From NCBI RefSeq assembly GCF_022790535.1, contig NZ_LOHG01000005.1:163053-208229 (forward strand): a stretch of 45,177 nt of DNA, given 5' to 3'. Shown here one piece after another: positions 17,698-26,532 of this stretch. The position numbers and the translations under genes were made by a program. This DNA is from Pseudomonas maioricensis. GTDB taxonomy: Bacteria; Pseudomonadota; Gammaproteobacteria; Pseudomonadales; Pseudomonadaceae. The notes beneath the pieces are model-generated. The model did no database searches. It had not been told where the DNA came from and was given only the letters and a program-made list of their open reading frames with translations. Within the stretch, counting starts at the first letter, position 1. Every line of letters begins with the position of its first letter.

Positions 17698-18165
17698 TTA
17701 CTCGCTCGCTTTGAACGTCAGCTCGCCTTTACGCCATTTAGCGGCTTTGGTGGTTGCGGTCTTCAACGTTTTGGTCAGGCCACCCTGCAACTGCTCATGG
17801 GCTGCAAAAACCATCATGACGCCCTGACCTTCCTTGAACACGATCCCGTGTCCTTCAGGGATATCGACATAGGCATACTCGCCCAGACCGTAGACCGTCA
17901 TTTTGATTTCGCGGAACTTGATTTCCAACTTGCCGCCTTCGCGGCTGGGCAATACCGCTGCGCGAAAATGATCGCCGACTTTGAGTTCCAGACGAGGTTT
18001 GTCGTCAACCACCAATGCCGTCTCAGTATCGATTTCAGCAATGTAGATGCCTTCAGCCGACTGCTCACAGACATACACGAAACGGGACTGGAACTGTTTT
18101 ACCAACTTCGCCCGCAGATCACCAAGCACGAACAGCGCGTGTGTCTCCAGATTGCTTACTGCCAA
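17698..18165 (-). CDS. Conserved hypothetical protein
   Basis: I do not recognise a characterised family. The product (155 residues from the TTG at 18165, which has GGGGG about 9 nt upstream; another TTG five codons earlier at 18180 is possible) looks soluble. It is mostly beta-rich, with alternating hydrophobic patterns (FVYVCEQSAEGIYIAEID, then LELKVGDHFRAAVL, then GKLEIKFREIKMTVYGLG), and has a lysine-rich end. No signal peptide, transmembrane segment or catalytic motif is visible. It converges on mrpG with 15 nt between stops. There is no ATG near the start, so the start is uncertain. Confidence 0.75.
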   Translation of the reverse strand: MAVSNLETHALFVLGDLRAKLVKQFQSRFVYVCEQSAEGIYIAEIDTETALVVDDKPRLELKVGDHFRAAVLPSREGGKLEIKFREIKMTVYGLGEYAYVDIPEGHGIVFKEGQGVMMVFAAHEQLQGGLTKTLKTATTKAAKWRKGELTFKASE

Positions 18166-18653
18166 AGTTAAAACCCCCAACGTGGAAATGATTCCGCCCG
18201 GACATGCCCGGACGGTCAGAAAAAGCTACCGCTAGCTGTTTACAGCGCATCAGACGGGCAGTTCCCTTGCGTTCTCATGTGGCAATGGCAGCCACATTAC
18301 ACCGCCAACCCGAGGCGCGGGGTGCTTGTGCAGAGAACGTCGACGATACCGAAAGCGCAATCAGCGCCGGCAATCGAGTGATTCTACCGGGTGCTGACGC
18401 CTGCCGCCTATATCCGTTTTGTACATATCGGCATATGTAGTCAATTCAGACAACATGAGTCGCACGATATACCGCACGGACAACACCATTTCCTACTCTC
18501 GTCTTCTCGCCAGCTGACCCTGGTCTCCCACTCCCCGCGACTAAATGCCGCCCGTGAGCGTCAACAAATGCCATACTCGGCCACATCAAGACATCTGGCC
18601 CGACATCTATGTGTCCAGTCAGAAGCGAGTCGTCATCCACGGGAAGGTAATAA
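18166..18653. other. 488-nt intergenic stretch without a recognisable gene
   Basis: No convincing coding region was seen here. It contains a near-palindrome CCGGACATGCCCGG (18197-18210 region), a TGTGGC/GCCACA stem near 18279-18297, and a perfect 7-bp inverted repeat TACATAT-CGGC-ATATGTA at 18422-18439. It lies between the starts of two divergent small genes, so it should hold both promoters. A small RNA cannot be excluded by eye. Confidence 0.5.
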
Positions 18654-18884
18654 GTGACTGAATTTGATATTGGCGAGTTTTTCATCTGGGGCGAATCCAG
18701 AGAAGTAGAAGGTGAGTTTCAAGCTGTGATTGTCATGCGTGCCAAGCAGGCTTCGAACGTTATCTCTTACCACCAGGTGGAAAAAGACCGCTGGTTCAAA
18801 ACTGCAGACCTCGCGGCGACGGCGGCTCAGGAATCAGCCCAAGAGCTGAAAAACGCAGTCGATGCAGGCGCATTGAACGCCTAG
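18654..18884 (+). CDS. Small conserved hypothetical protein (76 aa)
   Basis: An acidic, soluble 76-residue product starting with GTG, preceded by GGGAAGG 7 nt upstream. It has one predicted beta-rich half (FFIWGESREVEGEFQAVIVMR) and a C-terminal alanine-rich helix (AATAAQESAQELKNAVDAG). No known domain is recognised. The good ribosome-binding site and the position before a second small gene on the same strand (100 nt gap) support it being real. Confidence 0.65.
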   Translation: MTEFDIGEFFIWGESREVEGEFQAVIVMRAKQASNVISYHQVEKDRWFKTADLAATAAQESAQELKNAVDAGALNA

Positions 18885-18984
18885 CGCTATTACTTCGAAC
18901 TCTTGGGTCATGGAAGCGCTCAGATGCTTTACGCAGCATCAAGCGTGCAACCGTAGATCGGGTCAAGCCCGCCGAGGAGATGAC

Positions 18985-19224
18985 ATGGAACTGGATACAC
19001 CTACGCTAGCCACCCTGTTTGAACAACTGGGACTGGATTCGGACCAGGAAAGCATCGACGCCTTTGTTGATGAGCATGGCCCACTGCCTGATGACGTGAA
19101 AGTTTCTGAAGCAGAGTTCTGGCCCCCTCAAAAAGGCAAGTTCCTCAAGGAGTTATTATTGCAGGATGACAATTGGGCTCCAATCGTCGATGAACTGAAC
19201 GCCCTGCTTCACACCGCAAAATAG
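18985..19224 (+). CDS. DUF2789 family protein
   Basis: A 79-residue acidic protein with the compact helical DUF2789 pattern: LATLFEQLGLDSDQESIDAFV, then HGPLPDDVKVSEAEFWPPQKGKFL, then a C-terminal helix. The family is common in Pseudomonas and other gammaproteobacteria and has no known function. The ATG at 18985 follows GAGGAGATGAC. It converges on the DUF2235 gene with 64 nt between stops. Confidence 0.82.
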   Translation: MELDTPTLATLFEQLGLDSDQESIDAFVDEHGPLPDDVKVSEAEFWPPQKGKFLKELLLQDDNWAPIVDELNALLHTAK

Positions 19225-19288
19225 CGTCCATAAACAGCAGCTCCGGGCACCCGGAGCCGCTGCACAAGCGACGCTTTAATTCATGTGA

Positions 19289-20761
19289 CTAGCCTCGTCC
19301 CTCCTGATTTGGATAACGTACTCGACCACCACTCTGCGGCGCATGCACGAAAAGTGCATCGTTGAACTTGTGACGGCTATCAATCAACGCATCCCAATGC
19401 GCAGAACGATGTATGTAGCGATGGCGCAACATTTGCTCCTCACTGGCATCAAGCGAATAAGCAGCCCCGCGCGCGTAAGCGATCAGCTTGTGTGCAATGC
19501 CTTGCAGCTCGGGAAGGATCATGAAATCCAGGGAAGCCGGAACCGGATTGAAGGGAACACCGTGATCGCAGGCCAGAGCATGCATGACACGCAGATGAAC
19601 CCTGGCAAGATGTCCGAAAACCTGACGCTGCAAGCACACCGCGGCCATTACCGCTTTACCTCCACCTTTGTTGTATCCGGCCTTGGTCGGCCGCTCCTTG
19701 CAGGTTATCGACAGCCCTGCCTCAGGGTCGCGGGGGTCGACCAATACCGTTTGATCCATACCTTTCATGTGTGCGTGCGCCTGCTGCCAGGCCTGAGTCG
19801 ACTCCTTTGGAATGTCGCTACCAACGAAACTCCAGAGTGGACGTGTCAGCAGCACCCGCTCAAGCATTTGCGGATGATACCCCCCGCCAACATCCGAATG
19901 GGCACCCGGCAGCACAATTTCCATCGGCCAATGTGGCATGACGCTGTTAAGCGCAAAGTTACGCCTTTCTTCGTCGCGAGCCACCAGATGCAGTACCTGC
20001 TCGGCACAGCCAGGCGGTAGATAGAGGTTCACTTTGTCGTTACTTGCATCCGCCAGATTCCCCATATCCCGAATGCCGCCGACGGCGGCAACCGTGTCAA
20101 ACAGCCCAATCATCTTTATTTTGATGCTACCGTTTTGCCAGGAAAAGCCAGACCCCAACGGCACGCTACGACGGTTGAGCATCGGCTCCAGCGTACCTTT
20201 TTCCTGCTTGAGCACTTCGTTGGCAAAATGCCGGGCTGCGGCAGCCCCCCGACTGAAACCAAAGACATCCAGTTCAAGCCCGCTGATGGAGCAGCCGGGA
20301 TTATGCTGCGAGAATGACGCCAGAAGCGCACCCAGCTTCTCCACACCTCGCTCTACTTTGGCAATAACGCCGGTCCTGCCGCGCCCAAAACTCTGACCTG
20401 GCCAAACCGAATCACGCCCGCCTGACAGGGTGCCTATACCACTTATATAAATCGGCCAATACACTTTCAAGCCGTCCCCGAGATTGCTCGCGACAGGACG
20501 ACTGCTATAAAGGTCAGCCAACTTGGCAATGTTACTTAAATCATTACTGTAGCTACTGGCCGGATCACTGTGCCGACCGCCGCATTCGGCAATATGTTTG
20601 CCCCCTGTGACTTCAGCCATTGATCGACAATCGGCGCCGATCTGGCTATTGCTTCGATTATTGCCCGTGCCGTCAAAGAACAGCCCGACACGCACCGTCA
20701 CGCCTAATGTCGAGACACTGGACGCATCCTGCGCAGTTAATACATTCCTTGTATTTTTCAT
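19289..20761 (-). CDS. DUF2235 alpha/beta-hydrolase, Tle1-like putative phospholipase effector
   Basis: This 490-residue protein belongs to the DUF2235 fold used by type VI secreted Tle1 phospholipases and by other, non-secreted hydrolases. Visible signatures are VGLFFDGTGNN near the N-terminus (25-35), the nucleophile elbow GFSRG with S170, FDTV at 221-224, and GAHSDVGGGYH (286-296) with a likely catalytic acid D290 and nearby histidines. There is no N-terminal signal peptide, which fits cytoplasmic synthesis of a T6SS cargo. The ATG follows AGGTGGATAGGG. No vgrG, PAAR, adaptor or recognisable immunity gene lies on either side, so an effector role is inference only. The lipid substrate is not known. 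Confidence 0.85.
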   Translation of the reverse strand: MKNTRNVLTAQDASSVSTLGVTVRVGLFFDGTGNNRSNSQIGADCRSMAEVTGGKHIAECGGRHSDPASSYSNDLSNIAKLADLYSSRPVASNLGDGLKVYWPIYISGIGTLSGGRDSVWPGQSFGRGRTGVIAKVERGVEKLGALLASFSQHNPGCSISGLELDVFGFSRGAAAARHFANEVLKQEKGTLEPMLNRRSVPLGSGFSWQNGSIKIKMIGLFDTVAAVGGIRDMGNLADASNDKVNLYLPPGCAEQVLHLVARDEERRNFALNSVMPHWPMEIVLPGAHSDVGGGYHPQMLERVLLTRPLWSFVGSDIPKESTQAWQQAHAHMKGMDQTVLVDPRDPEAGLSITCKERPTKAGYNKGGGKAVMAAVCLQRQVFGHLARVHLRVMHALACDHGVPFNPVPASLDFMILPELQGIAHKLIAYARGAAYSLDASEEQMLRHRYIHRSAHWDALIDSRHKFNDALFVHAPQSGGRVRYPNQEGRG

Positions 20762-21007
20762 TCCCTATCCACCTGTTGGCGCAGCCAATACTCAAGCTGC
20801 GTTTAAATCAATTGAGCTACTTGATATAAACAGCTTGCGCGCAGATAGAGTTTAGTCAACTCGGTTACATAACTTTCAGAAAAGCCCTACATCATTTAAG
20901 GCAAAAAACAATAAACTCTTACAATAATTCCTGAATCCGCAGCCGATAGAGACTTCTTGTTCTTATCGGCCCGAGGACTTGGCTCTTCTTTATCAGGCAT
21001 GCGTGGA

Positions 21008-22693
21008 TCACACACCTTGCGGTTTGTATCCCAAACGCAGTCCACCCCAGTGACGGCCCTTGACCATGACCGGTACCGACAGATCATGCATCAGCTCGCC
21101 AGTGTCACGGGTGTAGGTCTGCAACAACACCGCCTGCTGGTGGCTGCCACAGCGGATGCCTGTGCGATCATCGAATTTGCGCTTGCTGCGGCTGTGCACC
21201 GTGTCCACCAATACATCACCGGTCATGGGCTGACTGAAGGCCTTGTTATGAGTAGGCACGTAGCCCTGAGGCGTACAGGCGATGACAAATACCAGGCCAT
21301 CATGGCGGGCCAGGATGGGCTCCTGGATACCAGGCAGAACCTGATCAGTGTACCGGTCGAAACGTGTTTGAAATTTGGCAGGCCGAGTATTGGGAACCGG
21401 TTGATAAGTGCGGTCGAACAAATCTTCCAGCGTGATCCGGTTTTCGTCGATATCAGCCTCGAACCTGGCCGCGATCTGACTCGCCCCCTCGCGGGCCAGG
21501 TCATAGACACGCTGGTGATAATCATCCAGACCGACCTCAGCCAGCCGCTCACTGATAGCCTCGGCCTGCCCTTCCATCTGCACCGCTGCATCAGCCAGTT
21601 TGCGCGTCTGCTCGTCACTCACCGCCAGATCGCTACGCATCTGCTGCACCGCAACGAACAGGGCGGACAATTGCTGCTGGTTGGTTTCTGCGCCCTGAGC
21701 GATCTCGCCCACCTGAGATTCGACTCCGGCGGCCAACCGGGCGATGTTCTCCAGATGCTGCCCGGTGAGCTCGACCTGATCGACTCCGCTGTCCAGGTCA
21801 GATGACAACTGGCGAATCTGCTCAACGACCTGATCTGTACGCTGCTGAATATCGGCCACCATTTGCCCGACCTCCTCGGTCGCGCTCGCGGTTCGTCCGG
21901 CCAGCCCACGTACTTCATCAGCAACTACGGCGAACCCGCGGCCATGCTCGCCAGCCCGGGCCGCCTCAATAGCGGCGTTAAGCGCGAGCAAATTGGTCTG
22001 GCTGGCGATTGACTGAATAACCAGCGTAACGCGCTGAATGTCCTCACTGCGCTGGCTGAGTTCCTCGATCAACTGGCGGCTGCCCACCGCTCGCTTGCTG
22101 AGCGAGTGCATACGCGTAATGGAATCGCCCAGCACGCTTCGGCCAGCGTCGCTGCTCTGCCGGGTCTCAATGGACGCAGCAAGCGCCAACTGGCTGAGTT
22201 GAGCTGTCTGCTGTTCGGTCGCAATCATGACATCAGCGCTGGAAACAATCTTTTCCGCAGCGCCCAACTGTGACTGCAGCTTGCTGGCCAGTTGCTTGAC
22301 AGAGAACGCAACGCCAGCGGCCGACAGCGCGTTATGACTGGTCGAGCGCGACAAGTCACGAGTCAGACGGTTGATTTCAGCACGCGGGTCTTGCTCGACA
22401 TCAGCCACAGAGACGCCGGAGAAAAAGCGCGGTAGCCAAATAAACACCAGGGCGAGAGGGACCGCCAGGTATACGGAAATCTCTACAAAACCCATGGCAA
22501 TCAACAGGCATGCCAACGCAACACTCTGCAAGACAGGCACCCACCATGCAGGTCGTGAGACGGCCTTCGCTTTCCCGGGCGGGATCTCACGCGTTGTAGT
22601 GACCACAGCTCCATTTGCGACCATGTGCGATACCCCCGTCATGCTTATCATTATTTTGTTTGCATTAGACGCCAGATAAAGGCTTTTCGCCAT
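21008..22693 (-). CDS. Methyl-accepting chemotaxis protein with C-terminal cytoplasmic sensor-like domain
   Basis: This is a membrane chemoreceptor of up to 561 residues. Two closely spaced hydrophobic helices (about 52-69 and 72-89) leave almost no periplasmic loop. The coiled-coil signalling domain follows, with the conserved tip ([20 protein letters not shown], about 233-252) and the return helix [16 protein letters not shown]. About 130 residues after the receptor coil form a separate domain ending [18 protein letters not shown] and [12 protein letters not shown], a C-terminal module found in some other bacterial MCPs. Sensing may therefore be cytoplasmic. The first ATG is at 22693, without a clear ribosome site. 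The ATG at 22624 (GGGGG 8 nt upstream) is a plausible alternative start. Confidence 0.9.
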   Translation of the reverse strand: MAKSLYLASNANKIMISMTGVSHMVANGAVVTTTREIPPGKAKAVSRPAWWVPVLQSVALACLLIAMGFVEISVYLAVPLALVFIWLPRFFSGVSVADVEQDPRAEINRLTRDLSRSTSHNALSAAGVAFSVKQLASKLQSQLGAAEKIVSSADVMIATEQQTAQLSQLALAASIETRQSSDAGRSVLGDSITRMHSLSKRAVGSRQLIEELSQRSEDIQRVTLVIQSIASQTNLLALNAAIEAARAGEHGRGFAVVADEVRGLAGRTASATEEVGQMVADIQQRTDQVVEQIRQLSSDLDSGVDQVELTGQHLENIARLAAGVESQVGEIAQGAETNQQQLSALFVAVQQMRSDLAVSDEQTRKLADAAVQMEGQAEAISERLAEVGLDDYHQRVYDLAREGASQIAARFEADIDENRITLEDLFDRTYQPVPNTRPAKFQTRFDRYTDQVLPGIQEPILARHDGLVFVIACTPQGYVPTHNKAFSQPMTGDVLVDTVHSRSKRKFDDRTGIRCGSHQQAVLLQTYTRDTGELMHDLSVPVMVKGRHWGGLRLGYKPQGV

Positions 22694-22866
22694 GAATCGT
22701 TAGTTGTAATGCAACAGGAAAGCAGATGGCTATAACTCGCGGCCGGAGCAATCAACACGGAGCATCAAACGGCTGCGAACAGACGTGAACTGGCGAGACA
22801 GGGTTTAACGTAATGGATTCTGTGATTCCAGGGCTGGCCAGGGAGGCCGTGAATCAGAGGAGGAGA

Positions 22867-22906
22867 AACAGGCGGCGGGACCCTATCTTCTATGGCCCCG
22901 CCTGCC
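22867..22906 (-). terminator. Candidate terminator after the DksA-like gene
   Basis: CAGGC...GCCTG with an imperfect inner stem forms a GC-rich hairpin just after the DksA-like stop codon. On the minus strand it is followed by TTTCTCC, a weak T-tract. Confidence 0.4.
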
Positions 22907-22914
22907 CTGCTTGA

Positions 22915-23319
22915 TCAGGCTTGACGCTGATGCTTGTCGATCTGCTCGTGGCGCTCTTGCGCTTCGATGCAATACTTGGTGGTCGGGCTGATCAACAGAC
23001 GCTTGAGACCGATAGGCTCACCGCTGTCGTCACACCAGCCAAAGCTGTCGTCGGCAATGCGCGTCAACGCCATTTCCAACTGAGGGAGCATACGTTGATC
23101 ACGATCGATCACATTCACCAGCCAGTGACGCTCTTCTTCAACTGAAGCGGCATCGGCAGGATCGGCAGGCGTATCCAGGCTCTCGATAGCAATGCGGCTC
23201 TGCTCGATACGCTCGTGGATTTCAACCTTCATACCCTGCAACAGCTCGACGAAGAAAGCATGCTGTTCGGCATTCATGTAGTCATCGGCCGGCATGGCCA
23301 GCAACTTTTCCTTTGTCAT
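22915..23319 (-). CDS. DksA/TraR-family protein with degenerate zinc finger
   Basis: DksA proteins enter the RNA polymerase secondary channel and work with ppGpp. This 134-residue protein has the central coiled coil (about 20-90, with acidic tip region SLDTPADPADAASVEEE) and a C-terminal zinc-finger region. There the four cysteines are reduced to two: FGWCDDSGEPIG and TKYCIEAQE, so CxxC has become CxxS and CxxA. Zinc-independent DksA2-type paralogues with similar losses are known in Pseudomonas. I chose the ATG at 23319 (MTKEKLL, with AGAGAA upstream) over the one nine codons earlier. Confidence 0.88.
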   Translation of the reverse strand: MTKEKLLAMPADDYMNAEQHAFFVELLQGMKVEIHERIEQSRIAIESLDTPADPADAASVEEERHWLVNVIDRDQRMLPQLEMALTRIADDSFGWCDDSGEPIGLKRLLISPTTKYCIEAQERHEQIDKHQRQA

Positions 23320-23706
23320 TGATTTCTCTATAAAAAAAACGTGCATTAAGGCGAATTAAGGAGCGGCTCTGCGTTGCCGTAAAAGCGCCATAGTCTCCAA
23401 GCGCCACCTGGCACTCAATTTACGAGGGGCGGCAGTCTAAGGCCGCCTTGGGCAGTCGGCAACTCATTTGCTAAACAAGCGCCAATTAGCCGACAAATAA
23501 ACGTCAGCGGTCACCGCCCATCATTAATCCGGCACAGCAAAAAGGGCCCGGATTGGCCCTTTGGCAGCGATTCGACAGCGTCGTACCCAGCTCGTGCGAA
23601 CGGCGGCCACCGGAATGGAGGCCACTGCCCAGATGATTTCCGAATATAAGCGTCAACGCCCCCAAAGGTAAAGCCATTCGCCAGTAAGTAGGCATCAAGC
23701 TGAGAG
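23320..23706. other. 387-nt intergenic stretch between DksA-like and oxidoreductase genes
   Basis: No convincing coding region was recognised. It holds the terminator hairpin at 23539-23562 and presumably the promoter of the DksA-like gene near 23330-23500. A poly-A run just before the gene gives T8 in its leader. Confidence 0.5.
23539..23562 (-). terminator. Rho-independent terminator of the oxidoreductase gene
   Basis: AAAGGGCC (23541-23548) pairs with GGCCCTTT (23555-23562) across a 6-nt loop. Minus-strand reading ends in a T-run (TTTTTG). It lies 145 nt past the oxidoreductase stop. Confidence 0.75.
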
Positions 23707-24726
23707 CTACAGCACCACGACCCGCCCCTCAAGGGCACTTAGGCGTGCAGCATCAAGTACCCTCGCCGAGTCAATCGCATCATGCGGGTTGACCGGATTA
23801 TCGCCGTCACCCGCCAAGGCGGCCTGCAACTGGCGGTAAAACTCCGGCCAGCACCCACGCTCAGTGGGCACCTGCTGACGCTGCTCCCCCTGTACCAACC
23901 AACCCCAGCGGTGCTTTTCCTCCACGCCCCACTGCTCGCCTTCCGACCTCGGCGTCAACCCCGCAAGCGCGGCGTCCTCCTGACAGTCCAGCCCTTCAAC
24001 CGTATAACAACCCTTGGAGCCACTGACCCGGAACCGAGGCCCCGCAGCGTTCTGCAGACAACTGCCCCACAGATGCGAAACGACGCCATTTTCATGCGTC
24101 AAAGAAACAAAAAACTGATGATCGAAAGGCTGATCCGGGGCTGAGAAATTCAATTCGGCATAGACCCTTGCCACCGGCCCGAACAGCACCAGAGCCTGAT
24201 CTACCAGATGACTGCCCAGATCACGCAACATGCCTCCACCCGCAGCCTTGCCCACAGATTTAGGCGAATAGCGTTCAACGCGGGACTCAAAACGGGAAAC
24301 CTCGCCCAACGCCTCGTCGCCGATTAACTTTCGCACCGTCAGAAAATCCGAATCCCAACGCCGGTTCTGATAAACACTGAGCATGGCCCCCTTGCGCTCC
24401 GCAGCCTCGACCAGAGCACAAGCCTGTGCAGCATCGGCGGCGAAGGGCTTGTCGCTGACCACCGCCACGCCCAATTCGATAGCCTCCCGAATCAGCGCAG
24501 GCCTGGAAGCCATAGGGGTAGAAATCGCCACCGCGTCGACACCCGCGGCAACCATATCGGCCAACGTGTCAAAGGCCTGCGCGTCGGGGTGATCCTGAGC
24601 GAGCTCTTGTCGACGCTCAGGGGAACGAGTGACGACACCCACGAAGGTTGCATCCGGCAGACTGGCGATAAACGGTGCATGAAAGTAACGGCCACCCTTG
24701 CCATAACCCACCAAACCGATACGCAT
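23707..24726 (-). CDS. Gfo/Idh/MocA-family oxidoreductase
   Basis: A 339-residue NAD(P)-dependent oxidoreductase. The N-terminal Rossmann motif is MRIGLVGYGKGGRYFHAPFI, and SDKPFAADAAQA (about 93-104) is the family's EKP-like motif with the catalytic lysine. The C-terminal alpha/beta domain carries LGSHLVDQALVLFG (about 170-183) with the conserved histidine. Family members act on inositol, glucose-fructose or other cyclic sugars; the substrate is not identifiable. The ATG at 24726 has GGAAGGAGAG right upstream. It is a lone gene, divergent from a chemoreceptor, with a palindromic operator candidate in the spacer. Confidence 0.92.
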   Translation of the reverse strand: MRIGLVGYGKGGRYFHAPFIASLPDATFVGVVTRSPERRQELAQDHPDAQAFDTLADMVAAGVDAVAISTPMASRPALIREAIELGVAVVSDKPFAADAAQACALVEAAERKGAMLSVYQNRRWDSDFLTVRKLIGDEALGEVSRFESRVERYSPKSVGKAAGGGMLRDLGSHLVDQALVLFGPVARVYAELNFSAPDQPFDHQFFVSLTHENGVVSHLWGSCLQNAAGPRFRVSGSKGCYTVEGLDCQEDAALAGLTPRSEGEQWGVEEKHRWGWLVQGEQRQQVPTERGCWPEFYRQLQAALAGDGDNPVNPHDAIDSARVLDAARLSALEGRVVVL

Positions 24727-24816
24727 AAGACTCTCCTTCCAATTCCAGTGTGACCACCTTAAAGGAATGAACCCCATGGTCAACCCGGGCAAATACCTAT
24801 ACAAGAATTATTTTTC

Positions 24817-24832
24817 GTACAATATTTTGTAC
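24817..24832. promoter_or_regulatory. Perfect 16-bp palindrome, candidate operator
   Basis: GTACAA-TATT-TTGTAC is a perfect inverted repeat in the AT-rich spacer between the oxidoreductase (start 24726) and the PAS chemoreceptor (start 24951). The adjacent text adds a partial third half-site (ACAAATATAC). It looks like the site of a dimeric LacI/GntR-type regulator, but no regulator gene is adjacent. Confidence 0.5.
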
Positions 24833-24950
24833 AAATATACTGAATCCCATTTATGATGATGACGGCGCAAATGGATAAGCACGATGGCACCGCCCTCTCC
24901 TGACCACGGATAAGGATCACCTATAGATTGTCCTGACCGAGACCGCTTCC

Positions 24951-26267
24951 ATGCTATTCAATGCTGCCAAGAAAGATTTGTTAGCCCTTCAGCAAATCGT
25001 TGACCGCCAGGCAAGCCTGCTCAAGGCAATCGATCGCTCAATGGCAGTGATTGAATTTGATACCCATGGCGTGGTGCTGAGCGCCAACCGCAACTTTCTG
25101 AAGACCATGCGCTGCAGAGCCGAAGATGCCATCGGTAAAGAACACAAACGGTTCTGTACTCCCGCCTACGCCCGCAGCGCTGAATACCATCAGTTATGGT
25201 CGCGCCTGCGCGCCGGTGAGTTCGTCTCGGGCACGTTCCTGCGCATGAACGGTGACGACCAGCCGGTCTGGCTGGAGGCCAGCTACAACCCGATCAAGGA
25301 CGAAGCGGGCAACGTGATCAAAGTCGTTAAATACGCAATGGATGTCACTGCCAAAGTCGAGGCGGACAGTGAAGCAAGAAGCAAACTTGCGGCTCTGGAC
25401 CGAGCCATGGCAGTGATCGAATTCGACCTCAACGGTCAGATCCTGTGTGCCAACGACAACCTGACGCGACTGCTGGGTTACGCAGCGCCCGATCTCATCG
25501 GTAAAAACCACCGCATTCTGTGCCCGCCTGAGCTGATCAATAGCAGTGAATACCGCGATTTCTGGCAGCAATTGAACCGGGGGGAGTTTTTCAACGGACA
25601 ATTCAAACGGATGGGCCGCCAGGGCAATGTCATTTGGCTGGAGGCCAGCTATAACCCGGTCTATGACGCCAATGGCAAGCTCTTCAAAGTGGTCAAGTTT
25701 GCTTCAGACATTACCTCACGCGTTGAACAGCATGAGCGTGACGCCAGCAGCGCGGCGCAGGCGTACCACATCTCGGTGGAGACACAGACAGCCGCTGAAC
25801 AAGGCACTCAAGTCATTCATCAGGCTGCCAGCGAAATGCGCCAGATATCATCGAGCATAGAAGCCTCCTCGCACATCATTTCCCAACTGGGAGAGCGCTC
25901 CGAGCAGATCACGACCATCGTTAACACGATTCGCAGCATTGCCGAGCAAACCAATCTATTGGCGCTCAACGCAGCCATTGAGGCCGCTCGTGCCGGCGAT
26001 CAGGGTCGCGGCTTCGCCGTGGTGGCAGATGAGGTCCGGCAACTTGCAGGACGCACCAGCCGCTCCACCACTGAGATTTCAGAAATGATCGGCATGATTC
26101 AAAGCGAAACCCGGCAGGCTATTACCAGCATGGACCACACCCGCAACAACGCGATCAAAGGTGTCGATCTGGCGAATCAGGCCGGCACGGTCATCGTTAA
26201 GATCAGTGAAGGCACCAGCAATGCGGTGGATGCGGTGAGGGCTTTTGCGCAGGATGCCAAGCGCTGA
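24951..26267 (+). CDS. Soluble PAS-PAS chemoreceptor (BdlA/Aer-like methyl-accepting protein)
   Basis: This cytoplasmic chemoreceptor of 438 residues has no transmembrane helix. Two PAS domains occur in tandem (about 26-140 and 148-262) and are clearly repeats of each other: [15 protein letters not shown] and KVVK recur in both. A compact signalling domain follows, with the tip [20 protein letters not shown] (about 323-342) and [16 protein letters not shown]. The layout matches BdlA, the P. aeruginosa biofilm-dispersion receptor, and oxygen/redox PAS receptors. Which signal it senses, and whether a cofactor (haem or FAD) binds, is not visible. No che genes are nearby. Confidence 0.9.
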   Translation: MLFNAAKKDLLALQQIVDRQASLLKAIDRSMAVIEFDTHGVVLSANRNFLKTMRCRAEDAIGKEHKRFCTPAYARSAEYHQLWSRLRAGEFVSGTFLRMNGDDQPVWLEASYNPIKDEAGNVIKVVKYAMDVTAKVEADSEARSKLAALDRAMAVIEFDLNGQILCANDNLTRLLGYAAPDLIGKNHRILCPPELINSSEYRDFWQQLNRGEFFNGQFKRMGRQGNVIWLEASYNPVYDANGKLFKVVKFASDITSRVEQHERDASSAAQAYHISVETQTAAEQGTQVIHQAASEMRQISSSIEASSHIISQLGERSEQITTIVNTIRSIAEQTNLLALNAAIEAARAGDQGRGFAVVADEVRQLAGRTSRSTTEISEMIGMIQSETRQAITSMDHTRNNAIKGVDLANQAGTVIVKISEGTSNAVDAVRAFAQDAKR

Positions 26268-26339
26268 CATCCCACTATTCGCGGTGGGTAGCGGTTTCTA
26301 TCAAACAAAATAATGGTTACTGATATTAAATGCGCTTTC

Positions 26340-26412
26340 TGTAGGAGCTGCCGAAGGCTGCGAAGCATTTATTCTGACTTGCCGCCATCGCAGCCTTCGG
26401 CAGCTCCTACAC
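26340..26412. repeat. REP inverted pair, family A (second copy)
   Basis: TGTAGGAGCTGCCGAAGGCT plus GCGAAG (26340-26366) faces CGCAGCCTTCGGCAGCTCC plus TACA (26387-26412). It is nearly the same unit as beside the RAYT 22 kb away. It lies between the convergent chemoreceptor and ppiD genes. Confidence 0.88.
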
Positions 26413-26483
26413 GTCAGATGCCTGCCGCAAGACAGATCGGCGCCATAGGTACATGGGCAGCCCTTCCAGAAAATCCTCCAGAT

Positions 26484-26514
26484 AAAAAAGGCCGCTCAAT
26501 GAGCGGCCTTTTAT
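26484..26514 (-). terminator. Rho-independent terminator of ppiD
   Basis: AAGGCCGCTC-AAT-GAGCGGCCTT is a perfect stem, followed on the minus strand by six T. It is placed 19 nt after the ppiD stop; on the plus strand TTTTATTA also follows, so it may serve both directions. Confidence 0.85.
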
Positions 26515-26532
26515 TAGCACACGATCAAACCA

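Noticed and set aside
20896..21087. Short minus-strand frame between the chemoreceptor and DUF2235 genes, as a possible immunity gene
   Set aside because: It overlaps the end of the chemoreceptor, has no signal peptide or lipobox and no good ribosome-binding site.
23504..23738. Short minus-strand frames after the oxidoreductase
   Set aside because: They run through the terminator hairpin, overlap each other in different frames and lack ribosome-binding sites.
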